The notes beneath the pieces were generated by a model. That model was not told the DNA's origin and did no database searches. It was given only the letters and a program-made list of their open reading frames with translations. This document shows positions 17,547 to 26,271 of a DNA stretch of 64,000 nucleotides, piece after piece. Made by a program: the position numbers and the translations under genes. This DNA is from Pseudomonas fluorescens. Lineage in GTDB: Bacteria > Pseudomonadota > Gammaproteobacteria > Pseudomonadales > Pseudomonadaceae. The stretch covers positions 1,054,001-1,118,000 of the forward strand of contig NZ_CP008896.1 of assembly GCF_000730425.1 (NCBI RefSeq), written 5' to 3'. Numbering within the stretch: position 1 is the first letter of the stretch; the number at the start of each line of letters is the position of its first letter.

Positions 17547-18587
17547 TCACTGCCCCTCAAGCAACACCGGCTTGCCCAGCTCTCCGATTTTCTCCAGCCG
17601 CGCCCGGACAATGTTGCGGCTGATGTTGAGCAGGCGCCCAGTCTGTAACTGGTTGCCGTGGCAATAGCGGTACGCCGCGCGGAACACGGTTTCTTCAATG
17701 TGTTCATAAAGGTCCGGGATGTTCTGCTCGAACAACGCATTGAGCGCCGCTTCCAGGCCCACCGGACCGCTGGGGGCTGGCAGGGCATGGTTGGTCTCGT
17801 CCTGGCGGATACCCGAGGAACGCATATCCACCAGGTGCAGGTCGGCCGGTTGTACCCGCTGGTGCCGGCACACCAGCAAGGCATGGTGGATGGCGTTTTC
17901 CAGTTCGCGGATATTGCCTGGCCAGCTGTGCTCAAGCATTTTGCGCTCGGCCTCCGGGCTCAGGCTCGCGCGGTTGTAGCCCAGGCGCTGGCAATGCTCT
18001 TCAAGGAAAAACTCCGCCAGGGGCAATATATCCCCGGGGCGTTCGCGCAATGGCGGCAGGCGGATGGTCGCGACGTGCAGGCGGTAGAACAAATCCTCGC
18101 GAAAATGCCCGGCGACCACCGCGTCAGCCAGGTTGACGTTGGTGGCCGCCACCAGGCGCACATTGATCGGGATTGGCGTGCGCGATCCCAGGCGCACCAC
18201 TTCGCGCTCCTGCAAGACCCGCAATAACTTGACCTGCATGTTCAGCGGCAAATCACCGATTTCGTCGAGGAACAACGTGCCGCCGTTGGCCGCTTCGAAC
18301 CAGCCGGCCTTGTGGGTGGTGGCGCCGGTGAACGCGCCTTTTTCATGGCCGAACAGTTCGCTCTCCACCAGGGTTTCGGCAAAGGCCCCGCAGTTCACCG
18401 CCACAAACGGTTCACGGCCGCGCCGGCTCAGGTTATGGATATGCCGCGCCACCAGCTCCTTGCCAGTGCCGGTTTCGCCAATGATCAAGGTATTGGCCTC
18501 GCTGGGGGCCAGGCGCTCGATCCGCGCCAACAGTTCCTGGGAGCGTGGGTCCTTGAATACCAGCACTTTGCCATCACTTTGCCCCAC
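17547..18587 (-). CDS. Sigma-54-dependent activator lacking a sensor domain (SfnR-like)
   Basis: This 346-residue enhancer-binding protein begins almost directly with its AAA+ domain. It shows Walker [13 protein letters not shown], the sigma-54 contact loop [13 protein letters not shown], Walker [15 protein letters not shown], the arginine finger region [19 protein letters not shown] and a C-terminal Fis-type helix-turn-helix ([20 protein letters not shown]). There is no N-terminal regulatory domain, as in SfnR of sulfur-source regulation, so activity is probably set by expression level or a partner. The start is GTG 18587. No sigma-54-type target operon adjoins it. Confidence 0.85.
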   Translation of the reverse strand: MGQSDGKVLVFKDPRSQELLARIERLAPSEANTLIIGETGTGKELVARHIHNLSRRGREPFVAVNCGAFAETLVESELFGHEKGAFTGATTHKAGWFEAANGGTLFLDEIGDLPLNMQVKLLRVLQEREVVRLGSRTPIPINVRLVAATNVNLADAVVAGHFREDLFYRLHVATIRLPPLRERPGDILPLAEFFLEEHCQRLGYNRASLSPEAERKMLEHSWPGNIRELENAIHHALLVCRHQRVQPADLHLVDMRSSGIRQDETNHALPAPSGPVGLEAALNALFEQNIPDLYEHIEETVFRAAYRYCHGNQLQTGRLLNISRNIVRARLEKIGELGKPVLLEGQ

Positions 18588-18784
18588 CTGGCCTTGATAA
18601 ATCGTCCCTGGGTACCCACAGGAACGCTGGCGAGGGTGTAATTTCCTACGCTTTTTGAAACAATAGCGCCCTTGAGGGCAGCATTGCCCATTAGCGTGTC
18701 AGGTGTTTTCGGAACCACTGGCGGCCCATGAAGGTCATGAGCTGAACGGGTCTGGCGACCCACAGGGCGGTATCGAATGACTCG

Positions 18785-18813
18785 ATCCGCGGACCACATT
18801 TACACCCGCGGAT
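18785..18813. promoter_or_regulatory. Inverted repeat between the sigma-54 activator and a small membrane gene
   Basis: ATCCGCGG and CCGCGGAT form a perfect eight-base inverted repeat with a 13-base centre, about 50 bases upstream of the small membrane gene at 18860. It may be an operator. The remainder of the 270-base gap shows no other clear signal. Confidence 0.35.
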
Positions 18814-18859
18814 GCCGGTATGCCGGCTGCCCCAGGTTTCTCAGGGAGATAAATTCAAC

Positions 18860-19120
18860 ATGCAAGGCAGGCTTTCAAATCGCGCACGACCTCTGGTGCT
18901 CACAGTCATGTTCTGGTTGTGTGGAGTCGCCGTACTGTTTTTGATCAAGGCCGCCGTCGAAGCCGTGGAAGGGCCTATCAGCAAGACCTGGATCGATTTG
19001 ACCCTGGTGCTCGCTGCCTACCTGTTTTTTTTCCTGCTTGATCCACTGCAACAGTGGACGGCCAATCGGCTGCGTAAACGCGCCCGGCGCAAAAGCCGTT
19101 ATCAACAAACCTCATCCTGA
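18860..19120 (+). CDS. Small inner-membrane protein of unknown function
   Basis: This 86-residue protein has two predicted membrane helices (about residues 11-30 and 45-62) and a strongly basic C-terminal tail (RLRKRARRKSR), so it should be an inner-membrane hairpin with the tail in the cytoplasm. I do not recognise a family. The start at MQGRLSNRARPL is chosen because GGGAGA lies upstream; a longer frame from 18812 would run through the inverted repeat. It is 32 bases upstream of another small gene and may form an operon with it. Confidence 0.65.
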   Translation: MQGRLSNRARPLVLTVMFWLCGVAVLFLIKAAVEAVEGPISKTWIDLTLVLAAYLFFFLLDPLQQWTANRLRKRARRKSRYQQTSS

Positions 19121-19152
19121 GGCCGCGCCACCTGTCCTCCTGGAGTAGCCCC

Positions 19153-19491
19153 TTGTCTGAACCTGGCGAAAACTATCGGCTGGCCCTGGATATCTTCTTG
19201 AACCAGCATCCCGAGGTGCGCGCCGAACTGGACACGCTGAACCCTCTGGCCGCCCAGGCCAGGCGCGAAACCATGGCGCAATACCGCGCAGAGCGCCTGC
19301 ACGAAGCCTTCGAGGCGCAAGCACAGGCCCAGAACCTGTTTGCCTGGGAGCTGACACTGCAACTGATCAGCCAGTCGCCGCAGGCGTTCGAGGCCAAGCG
19401 CCTGGACGTGCACAAGGAAGTGGCGCAGATGGCCGGCCTGGAATGGGATGAGTACTGTCAGCTCCATGGCCTGGCTGACAGCGCCCCTTAA
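19153..19491 (+). CDS. Small hypothetical protein, possibly DUF6388
   Basis: This 112-residue, mainly helical, acidic cytoplasmic protein begins at TTG 19153 with GGAG seven bases upstream. It has no signal peptide, membrane segment or catalytic motif. It resembles a small family of conserved pseudomonad proteins (tentatively DUF6388) by memory only. It follows the small membrane protein gene closely and converges on a broken AraC gene. Confidence 0.6.
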   Translation: MSEPGENYRLALDIFLNQHPEVRAELDTLNPLAAQARRETMAQYRAERLHEAFEAQAQAQNLFAWELTLQLISQSPQAFEAKRLDVHKEVAQMAGLEWDEYCQLHGLADSAP

Positions 19492-19510
19492 CGGGCACGG
19501 GCAGCGGGGT

Positions 19511-20137
19511 TCAATGCAAATCCGTGGCCATGCCCCGAAACGCGCTGGGACTGAGCCCCGTCCAGCGTTTGAACGCCCGGCGAAAGCTGCGTACGTCACT
19601 GTAGCCCACCTCTTGGGTAATACGTTCAATGGACAGGCCAGGGTTGCCCAGCAAGCCCATGCAGCGGGCGCGACGTACCTGTTCCAGCAAGGCCTCGAAC
19701 GTCAGCCCATGGTCCGTCAGGCGCCGGCGCAGTGTGCGCCCACTCACGTTCAGGTCACTGGCGACTTTTCCCAGTTGGCTGCCCTGCAAGTCGCGGGAAA
19801 TGGCGCGTTCCACCGCCTGGATCAGGTCCATTTTGCGGTGCAGTCGGGCACTTTCCATCTCCAGCAGGCCCAAGGCCAGGGCATGGTGGTTAGGCAACGG
19901 CACGTCCAGCCACCGCGTCTCCAGGACCATACGGTTGTGCAGGCGGCCAAAGCGTACATCGTCACCGAACAAGCGCGGGTACTCGGCGGCAAACACCTGG
20001 ACCTCGGCATAGGGCAACCGGCATTCGACATCAACCATGACCTCCTGCGCGCTTTCATGGGCGCGTGAGTTCGCGATGCCGCCGCAGGCCCAGCAGGACC
20101 AGTAGCAAACCGATGTGACGGGGGGGTCGTAGACCAC
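19511..20137 (-). pseudogene. AraC-family regulator remnant, 5' truncated
   Basis: The frame encodes the last part of the effector domain (AEVQVFAAEYPRLFGDDVRFG, LDVPLPNHHALALG) and a complete AraC helix-turn-helix pair (GKVASDLNVSGRTLRRRL and SIERITQEVGYSDVRSFRRA, ending FKRWTGLSPSAFRGM). Full-length regulators of this type have about 330-340 residues; here roughly the first 130 residues of the effector domain are missing and the first 25 codons (DPPVTSVCYWSCWACGG) are not AraC-like. No remainder of the N-terminal domain is seen in any frame upstream to 20298. It is probably a decayed gene that kept the DNA-binding half. Confidence 0.65.
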
Positions 20138-20298
20138 ATAGCCACCTTCTTTTTTTATGTATGAACAGCTGGGCTCACACTAAGTCAGTGGCGGTGCGGT
20201 GTTGAGGCTATTGGGGGACACAAAGGGGGGCTTGGGCGGACAGGGTCGGGCAACCGGCGCTGCAAAGGTTCTGGATCAAGCCTCCTGGAACGGGCCCT

Positions 20299-21132
20299 TC
20301 AGGTATCGGTCAATAACTGCGAAAGTCTCGGGCGTAGCTGCGGGTGCTCGGGCAGACGCAGACCGAATACCTCTTGCAACAGTGCCAACAGTTCATCGAC
20401 ATCGCAGATCTTGCGTTTCTCACTGTCCCGGCCCAGGTGATGGACGGCGTAGTTCGCATTGTGCAAGGTGCGGCGCAGTCCTGGTCCGATCAGTGCCACT
20501 TTCAATTGCCCCAGAAACGGCGAAGCGGGATGAGTCGAGACATACCAGTTGCCCATTTCGTAGTCGAAGTGCGACTGCAGCTGCAGGTCAAACACATACA
20601 GCCCGCGCCATTCCCCGCCCACCTGGGCCCACAAGGTGTAGCTGCCCTCGTTCAAGGTCAGGCGATAGGGTTCATGGGTCGTGGCCTGGGGCGCGTGGTC
20701 ATCCAGGCGCAAAGGGCTGGTCGGCACCATGCCACCAAAGCCGACGTCGGTGATGTAGCGCTCACCTTGCAGGGTTACCAGGCTCAGGCGATGAGCGCGA
20801 GCGGTCAGCGCATCGGGTGGCCCACCCATGACTACGCGGCCAGTGATGCCCCGTGCGGTGAAGCCCAGTTCTTGCAACAGCGCCAGGAACAGTTGGTTGA
20901 GTTCGTAGCAATAGCCACCTCGCCCGTCCAGCAGGACTTTTTGCTCGACGCTGGCCAGATCGATGGGGACCGGCACCTGCAGCAGGGTCGACAGGCTTTC
21001 GAAGGCAAAGGTACTGACATGACGCAATTGCAACTGCATCAAGGTCTCCAATGTTGGGGCTGGCGGTGTGTCGTACCCCAGGCGTTGCAGGTACAGACGG
21101 CTGTGAGTCAGGCTCGGTGAATCCTGGGACAT
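20299..21132 (-). CDS. Arylamine N-acetyltransferase
   Basis: This 277-residue cytoplasmic enzyme transfers acetyl from acetyl-CoA to arylamines, hydrazines and arylhydroxylamines by a ping-pong mechanism. The complete catalytic triad is visible: Cys75 in GRGGYCYELNQLF, His114 in TARAHRLSLV and Asp129 in YITDVGFGG. Length matches bacterial NATs. It is monocistronic. The physiological substrate is unknown for most bacterial members. Confidence 0.93.
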   Translation of the reverse strand: MSQDSPSLTHSRLYLQRLGYDTPPAPTLETLMQLQLRHVSTFAFESLSTLLQVPVPIDLASVEQKVLLDGRGGYCYELNQLFLALLQELGFTARGITGRVVMGGPPDALTARAHRLSLVTLQGERYITDVGFGGMVPTSPLRLDDHAPQATTHEPYRLTLNEGSYTLWAQVGGEWRGLYVFDLQLQSHFDYEMGNWYVSTHPASPFLGQLKVALIGPGLRRTLHNANYAVHHLGRDSEKRKICDVDELLALLQEVFGLRLPEHPQLRPRLSQLLTDT

Positions 21133-21292
21133 GGGGCGATCCTTGGACAGGGGGCGAAGGTTTTACTAATACCTGCAACCGATGCCGCTGCCAATACTGA
21201 TCGGGAGCTACAGGTCAGCCGGTTGCAGCACAAACTTTCTGAACCTTTCTAAACCTGATTGCATCAACTCCATATCAAAACAGGGAGGCAAT

Positions 21293-21535
21293 ATGGGTAC
21301 GGCAACGATCTACACCATCCATTACAGGCTGCACGGCGAACCCAAGTCCTTTGTGGTGCGGGCGGAGGCGATGAACAACGCCGAGGCATGGCATTGGGCC
21401 AGCTGTGATGCAGGGGTGGCCCACGTCGGGCGCATTGGTCGTCCTGGCCATGAGCGCACCAAGAAGACCACCCGCCCCTGGGCGGAAAAATACGGCATCA
21501 CCGAAGTGACCTGGGTTGCACCCAAGCGTTTGTAG
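21293..21535 (+). CDS. Small conserved pseudomonad protein (possibly DUF6555)
   Basis: This 80-residue protein starts at ATG 21293 behind a strong GGGAGG site. It reads MGTATIYTIHYRLHGEPKSF, then EAWHWASCDAGVAHVG and a basic segment (RPGHERTKKTTRPWAEKYG). It is soluble, rich in aromatic residues and without a recognised fold. By memory it looks like a small Pseudomonas-restricted family. It ends in a REP. Confidence 0.65.
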   Translation: MGTATIYTIHYRLHGEPKSFVVRAEAMNNAEAWHWASCDAGVAHVGRIGRPGHERTKKTTRPWAEKYGITEVTWVAPKRL

Positions 21536-21610
21536 AAGGGCTTGCCGGCGATGAGCCTTTGGGCTGATGCGTCGGACTCGAAGCCCTATCGCTGGCAAGC
21601 CAGCTCCTAC
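21532..21610. repeat. REP element pair, diverged
   Basis: TGTAGAAGGGCTTGCCGGCG and the inverse CTGGCAAGCCAGCTCCTAC enclose about 40 bases. The left unit overlaps the stop codon of the 80-residue gene and has lost part of the GGAGC head. Confidence 0.8.
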
Positions 21611-21797
21611 GGGCGGTTCCAGGGCTATTGGGGGTTGAGATTGCCTGATGGATCATAAGCCGGCTGCTTGCCGGCTTTGTGCTTCTTGTCCATTACAGAA
21701 AGCGCCAGCGTACAACTTTCTCACACTGCCCCATAAACCATGAGAAGATGCCGCGCCGCGCAATACCCCTACTTAGCTCATGGAGACTGCATCCCGC

Positions 21798-22319
21798 ATG
21801 TTTGAGATCAAACCTGTCGATCCGCAAACCTATCGCCAGCAAACCCGTCGCAGCACGTTGATTGTCGCGGTGATTTTCGTCGCCCTGGCCATGCTGCTGT
21901 CGAGCCTGGCCGTGATGCTGTTTGGCGAGCCCGGCGGCGACAACTTTCGCTTCAACATCGGTGGTGTGGTGGCTGGCGTCGTGCTGACCATTGCCTTGGT
22001 ACGCGGCCCGCTCTGGTCACAGCCTTGGCTGGCACCGGCGGTCTATGGCTGGCAGCTCAAGCGCAACCTGATGCGTGTGACCAACGTGATGCACAAGGTG
22101 ACCGAGCGGGTACAGGCCAACGATCCGGCGGCGCTGAAACTGCTGCGGTTCTATCACCTGGGGCTGACCCAGATGCACGAACTGGACGCCAATTCCAGTG
22201 CACAAGCGCAACTGGTCGGGGAGATCGAACAACACAAGGCGCAGATGAAGGCCCTGGGGCTCAAGGCTGAGCAAACACGCCTGGACCCGGCCTGGTTGAA
22301 GGCGATGAAGGACAACTGA
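21798..22319 (+). CDS. DUF3087-type inner-membrane protein
   Basis: This 173-residue protein has two membrane helices (about residues 20-42 and 53-70) and a helical C-terminal cytoplasmic half with LLRFYHLGLTQMHELDANSS. This pattern is that of DUF3087, a family common in Pseudomonas with no known function. The start at ATG 21798 is preferred to ATG 21780 because GGAG lies between them. A REP hairpin directly follows. Confidence 0.75.
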   Translation: MFEIKPVDPQTYRQQTRRSTLIVAVIFVALAMLLSSLAVMLFGEPGGDNFRFNIGGVVAGVVLTIALVRGPLWSQPWLAPAVYGWQLKRNLMRVTNVMHKVTERVQANDPAALKLLRFYHLGLTQMHELDANSSAQAQLVGEIEQHKAQMKALGLKAEQTRLDPAWLKAMKDN

Positions 22320-22323
22320 CGGT

Positions 22324-22387
22324 GTAGGAACCCACTTGCGGGCGATGGCGATACTCAAACCGCTATCGCCCGCAAGCGGGTTCCTAC
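22324..22387. repeat. REP element pair, GCGGGCGATGGCG variant
   Basis: GTAGGAACCCACTTGCGGGC and its nearly perfect inverse form a 64-base hairpin between convergent genes. Its core (TTGCGGGCGATGGCG) differs from the GCCGGC copies elsewhere in the window and matches the copy at 25039. Confidence 0.9.
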
Positions 22388-22392
22388 AAGGG

Positions 22393-23259
22393 TCAGGCAG
22401 GGAAGATCGTGCTTAGGTCCAGATGCCCGTCCTTGAGCGGCGGGCACCAGTAGTAGCCACCGGTCAACGGCGTGCTGATGCGGTACAGGCCATCGACAAT
22501 CCCGTCCTCCAGACCACTCATGCGACGCAGCTGGGCCTCAAAGGCCTCGAAGGAATGGCCGAACGCGAGGAACATCAACCCCGCCTGGCCATTTTCGGCC
22601 CAGGGCATGGAGCGGCGCACGACGAAGGCTTCGGGGGTGAAACTCTCCTGGGCAGTGCGCTTGACATGGGCGGACTCGGGGGCATCGTCCAGTTCTTCGT
22701 TATCGCCATGGCGACGACCGATGATGTGGTCGCGCTCCTGGGCCGGCAGGGCCGCGAAGCCGTCCAGGTCGTGTTGCCATTGCTGGATCGCGGCAAAGCT
22801 CGCGCCACTGCCGGCGATTGCGGCCTGGACGGCGGCATCGTCATGGGGGTTTTCGGTGCCGTCTTCGTAGTCGGTCAGGTCAAAGCCGGTCTTGTAGCGG
22901 AACCCTTCCGTCATCTGTACCAGGCGAAACGCCGGTGCCAGGTTTTTTTCAAAGGCTCGGCTGCGCAGCAGCAATTCACCACGGTCTTCGCCATGCAGCC
23001 AACACCATAAGGCCTGTTGGGTGGACGGGTTGTTGGCGCCAGGCCCCGCCATGTGCGGGAAGCTGCGCAGCCCTTCGATGTGGGCACCGAGTGCATTGAC
23101 CAGCGGCTCACCCAACCCCACCACCACTGCCGAGTCGGCCAACTGCACCAGCGCATCGAGCGCAGCCGGCACGGCGTCAATGGACTCGATGGCAAAAAAC
23201 AGATGGCGTGCCTGCAACGGCACCGGTGCGGCAAGAATGCCCGGCTGGTACTGACTCAT
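22393..23259 (-). CDS. Dye-decolorizing peroxidase (DyP)
   Basis: This 288-residue heme peroxidase has the DyP signature TDYEDGTENP with the distal Asp, the proximal His in ESAHVKRTAQ, and the distal Arg region VVRRSMPWAENGQAGLMFLAFG. It oxidises dyes, phenolics or Mn(II) with hydrogen peroxide. There is no signal peptide, as in B-type DyPs, many of which are loaded into encapsulins, but no encapsulin gene is adjacent. ATG 23259 has GGAG five bases upstream. Confidence 0.92.
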   Translation of the reverse strand: MSQYQPGILAAPVPLQARHLFFAIESIDAVPAALDALVQLADSAVVVGLGEPLVNALGAHIEGLRSFPHMAGPGANNPSTQQALWCWLHGEDRGELLLRSRAFEKNLAPAFRLVQMTEGFRYKTGFDLTDYEDGTENPHDDAAVQAAIAGSGASFAAIQQWQHDLDGFAALPAQERDHIIGRRHGDNEELDDAPESAHVKRTAQESFTPEAFVVRRSMPWAENGQAGLMFLAFGHSFEAFEAQLRRMSGLEDGIVDGLYRISTPLTGGYYWCPPLKDGHLDLSTIFPA

Positions 23260-23399
23260 ATGAACTCCTTCAAGAAAGCCGCGTAGTTTACCCGGCACAG
23301 CCCCACAGTGCGTAGGGAAATACGCGTAAGCCTTGCAACAGAGCCCTCGGATGGGGGAATCTCTGGGTCAAGTTCTGCAACCACTCCAGGGGTAGCGAC

Positions 23400-25025
23400 A
23401 TGACCACCGATCACCTGCTTGCCAATCTGTTTCCCAGCGCCCATGACATTCCCGAGCAATTTCGCCTCGCCGCCCCCATCGAACAGCGCGACTACCTGGT
23501 AGACGGCCAATTGCGCACGTGGGACGGTCCCCTGGCCCAAGTCCGCAGCCCGGTCCAATTGGCGGGCGCTGACGGCGACACGCCAGTGATCATTGGCAGT
23601 ACGCCCCTACTGGACGCCGAGACCGCCCTGCTCGCCCTCGATGCCGCAGTGCGTGCCTATGATCGTGGCCAGGGCCAATGGCCCACCCTGCGCGTGGTCG
23701 AGCGTATCCAGCACGTCGAGGCGTTTTTTCGGCGCATGCGCGAACAGCGCGATGCCGTGGTGAAACTGCTGATGTGGGAAATCGGCAAGAACCTCAAGGA
23801 CTCCCAGAAAGAATTCGACCGCACCTGCGACTACATCACCGACACCATCAATGCCCTCAAGGAACTGGACCGCCGCTCCAGCCGCTTCGAGCTGGAACAG
23901 GACACCCTGGGGCAGATCCGTCGCGTGCCCATGGGCGTGGCATTGTGCATGGGCCCCTACAACTACCCGCTCAATGAGACCTTCACCACGCTGATCCCGG
24001 CGCTGATCATGGGCAACACCGTGGTGTTCAAGCCAGCCAAGCTCGGCGTGCTGCTGATCCGTCCCTTGCTGGAAGCCTTCCGCGACAGCTTCCCGGCCGG
24101 GGTCATCAATGTGATCTATGGCAGCGGCCGTGAAACGGTCAGTGCGCTGATGGCCAGCGGCAAGGTGGATATCTTTGCGTTTATCGGCACCAACAAGGCG
24201 GCCAGTGATTTGAAGAAACTGCACCCGCGCCCCCATCGCCTGCGCGCGGCCCTGGGGTTGGATGCGAAAAACCCCGGTATCGTGCTGCCCGAGGTCGATC
24301 TGGATAATGCGGTCAACGAAGCCGTCACCGGCGCGCTGTCCTTCAACGGCCAGCGCTGCACCGCGTTGAAAATCCTGTTTGTGCATGAAGCCGTGGTCGA
24401 GCGGTTCATCGAGAAGTTCAACCAGAAACTCGCCACCCTCAAACCGGGCATGCCCTGGGAGGACGGTGTGGCGCTGACACCGCTGCCGGAAGTGGGCAAG
24501 GTGGACTACCTCAACGGCCTGGTGGCCGATGCCGCGCAACACGGGGCCAAAGTGGTGAACGCCAATGGCGGTGCCAGCCGTGGCTCGTTCTTCTATCCTG
24601 CGGTGCTGTACCCGGTGAACCCGCAGATGCGTGTGTATCACGAGGAGCAGTTCGGCCCGGTGGTGCCCATCGTGCCCTACCGCGACCTGGACACGGTGAT
24701 CGACTACGTCCTGGAGTCGGATTTCGGTCAACAGCTGAGTATCTTCGGCACCGATCCGGCACAAGTCGGGCGCCTGGTGGACACCTTCGCCAACCAGGTG
24801 GGCCGGATCAATATCAACGCCCAATGCCAGCGCGGCCCCGATACGTTCCCGTTCAATGGTCGCAAGAACTCGGCCGAGGGCACGCTGTCGGTGCATGACG
24901 CGCTGCGGGTGTTCTCGATCCGCACTCTGGTGGCAACCAAGTTCCAGGACAGCAACAAGGCCCTGATCAGCGATATCATTCGTGACCGGGCGTCGAGCTT
25001 CCTGACCACCGACTACATTTTCTGA
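23400..25025 (+). CDS. gapN: NADP-dependent glyceraldehyde-3-phosphate dehydrogenase, GapN type
   Basis: This 541-residue aldehyde dehydrogenase is the long pseudomonad GapN, which oxidises glyceraldehyde-3-phosphate to 3-phosphoglycerate without ATP formation. Marks are MGPYNYPLNETFTTLIPALI, the catalytic Cys320 in LSFNGQRCTALK and EEQFGPVVPIVPY. The usual LELGGK motif that carries the general-base Glu reads ALGLDAKNPG here, so Gly occupies the Glu position and Asp288 is near it; this seems to be a feature of the subfamily rather than a local mutation. The gene is flanked by REP hairpins on both sides of its neighbourhood. Confidence 0.86.
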   Translation: MTTDHLLANLFPSAHDIPEQFRLAAPIEQRDYLVDGQLRTWDGPLAQVRSPVQLAGADGDTPVIIGSTPLLDAETALLALDAAVRAYDRGQGQWPTLRVVERIQHVEAFFRRMREQRDAVVKLLMWEIGKNLKDSQKEFDRTCDYITDTINALKELDRRSSRFELEQDTLGQIRRVPMGVALCMGPYNYPLNETFTTLIPALIMGNTVVFKPAKLGVLLIRPLLEAFRDSFPAGVINVIYGSGRETVSALMASGKVDIFAFIGTNKAASDLKKLHPRPHRLRAALGLDAKNPGIVLPEVDLDNAVNEAVTGALSFNGQRCTALKILFVHEAVVERFIEKFNQKLATLKPGMPWEDGVALTPLPEVGKVDYLNGLVADAAQHGAKVVNANGGASRGSFFYPAVLYPVNPQMRVYHEEQFGPVVPIVPYRDLDTVIDYVLESDFGQQLSIFGTDPAQVGRLVDTFANQVGRININAQCQRGPDTFPFNGRKNSAEGTLSVHDALRVFSIRTLVATKFQDSNKALISDIIRDRASSFLTTDYIF

Positions 25026-25038
25026 CCCACACACACTT

Positions 25039-25102
25039 GTAGGAGCCCGCTTGCGGGCGATGGCGACTTCAAGATCGCTATCGCCCGCAAGCGGGCTCCT
25101 AC
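25039..25102. repeat. REP element pair, GCGGGCGATGGCG variant
   Basis: GTAGGAGCCCGCTTGCGGGC and its exact inverse form a near-perfect 64-base hairpin between gapN and the FUSC gene. It is the sister of the copy at 22324. Confidence 0.93.
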
Positions 25103-25129
25103 AAGGGATTTGAGGCGCCTTTGTAAGCC

Positions 25130-26200
25130 ATGAAGTTCTTTTCGACCCTGCACCTGCCGCCCCTCGCCCGCCGCCTGTTGCGGCCCCTGCTCGATCCCTA
25201 TCGCCGTTATCGCCACGCCAAGTTGATCCATGCCGTACGCGTGTCCATCGGTCTGCTGGCCACCATCCTGCTCACTACCGGTCTCAACCTGCCCCATGGC
25301 GAATGGGCCTCAGTGACCATGCTGGTGGTGATTGGCGGTTTGCAACACCACGGCAACATCGGCAAGAAAGCGGTGGAGCGGGCCTATGGCACGCTGATCG
25401 GTGCCAGCGTCGGCCTGTTGCTGGTGGTGCAAGAAGCGTATGTAGGCCAGCCGCTGCTCACCTATCTGCTGATGTCGGTGGTGTGTGGGTTCTTTTCCTA
25501 TCACGCCATCGGCAAGGGTGGATACACCGCGCTGCTATCAGCGATTACCGTGTTTATCGTTGCTGGCCATGGGGCTAACCCGTTGTCCGATGGTTTGTGG
25601 CGCACCGTCGACATCCTGATCGGCATCGCCCTGGCCCTGGCGTTTTCCTTCGCCCTGCCGCTGTATGCGGTGTATTCCTGGCGCTACAACCTGGCCAGCG
25701 CCCTGCGTGATTGCGCCACCCTCTACAGCCGGATCATCAGTGGCCAGTCGGTCACCGATGATGAGCATCTCAAGCTGCTCAACCGCTTGAATGCGGCCAT
25801 GCTGCAACTGCGCTCGCTGATGCCGTCGGTGTCCAAGGAAGTGCGGATTTCCATGACCGAACTGGATGCGATCCAGCGGCATCTACGCATGTGCATCAGC
25901 ACCCTGGAAATTCTCGGTAACACTCGACCTGATCCACGGGATAAACAGGCGCTGGCGCGTATGCAACTGACGCTCAAGGCTGAGCATCGGCAGATTCGCG
26001 TGCAGTTGGTCGGGATGGCGCGGGCGTTGAAATCCGGGGCGACAGAACGCCTGGAGCGAGAAAGCCACATTGCTGACGGCGAACCTACGCCGGTGTACAG
26101 CGCACTGGATGGATATCGGCTATTGACGCTGCAATTGATGGCGAATGTAAAAGCGATGCGCGAGCGGTTGGCCAAGAGCGCGGGACGCTGGGGGATTTGA
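25130..26200 (+). CDS. FUSC-family inner-membrane protein
   Basis: This 356-residue protein has six clustered membrane helices between residues about 40 and 185 (for example VSIGLLATILLTTGLNLP and TYLLMSVVCGFFSYHAIG) and a long helical cytoplasmic domain. The motif EWASVTMLVVIGGLQHHGNI followed by KAVERAYGTLIGA is typical of FUSC/aromatic-acid-exporter proteins such as AaeB and YccS. It has one membrane module, about half the size of YccS. No adaptor gene adjoins it, so an efflux role is only suggested. Confidence 0.82.
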   Translation: MKFFSTLHLPPLARRLLRPLLDPYRRYRHAKLIHAVRVSIGLLATILLTTGLNLPHGEWASVTMLVVIGGLQHHGNIGKKAVERAYGTLIGASVGLLLVVQEAYVGQPLLTYLLMSVVCGFFSYHAIGKGGYTALLSAITVFIVAGHGANPLSDGLWRTVDILIGIALALAFSFALPLYAVYSWRYNLASALRDCATLYSRIISGQSVTDDEHLKLLNRLNAAMLQLRSLMPSVSKEVRISMTELDAIQRHLRMCISTLEILGNTRPDPRDKQALARMQLTLKAEHRQIRVQLVGMARALKSGATERLERESHIADGEPTPVYSALDGYRLLTLQLMANVKAMRERLAKSAGRWGI

Positions 26201-26228
26201 GGAAACCCCCATCGGGAGATGGAGAAGT

Positions 26229-26261
26229 GGGACGGACTTATTCTATGAATAAATCCGTCCC
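26229..26261. terminator. Hairpin between convergent genes, possible bidirectional terminator
   Basis: GGGACGGA-C-TTATTC, a short loop and GAATAA-A-TCCGTCCC form a long stem with one mismatch between the end of the FUSC gene and the end of the 1281-residue protein gene. There is no long T run on either side, so it may act as a terminator only weakly or as a 3'-end stabiliser. Confidence 0.5.
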
Positions 26262-26271
26262 GATGATTGCA

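Noticed and set aside
20055..20140. C-terminal membrane anchor (HIGLLLVLLGLRRHRELTRP then stop) in another minus-strand frame beside the AraC remnant
   Set aside because: It looks like a sorting tail, but no start codon or protein body precedes it in that frame, so it is probably chance or a tiny relic.
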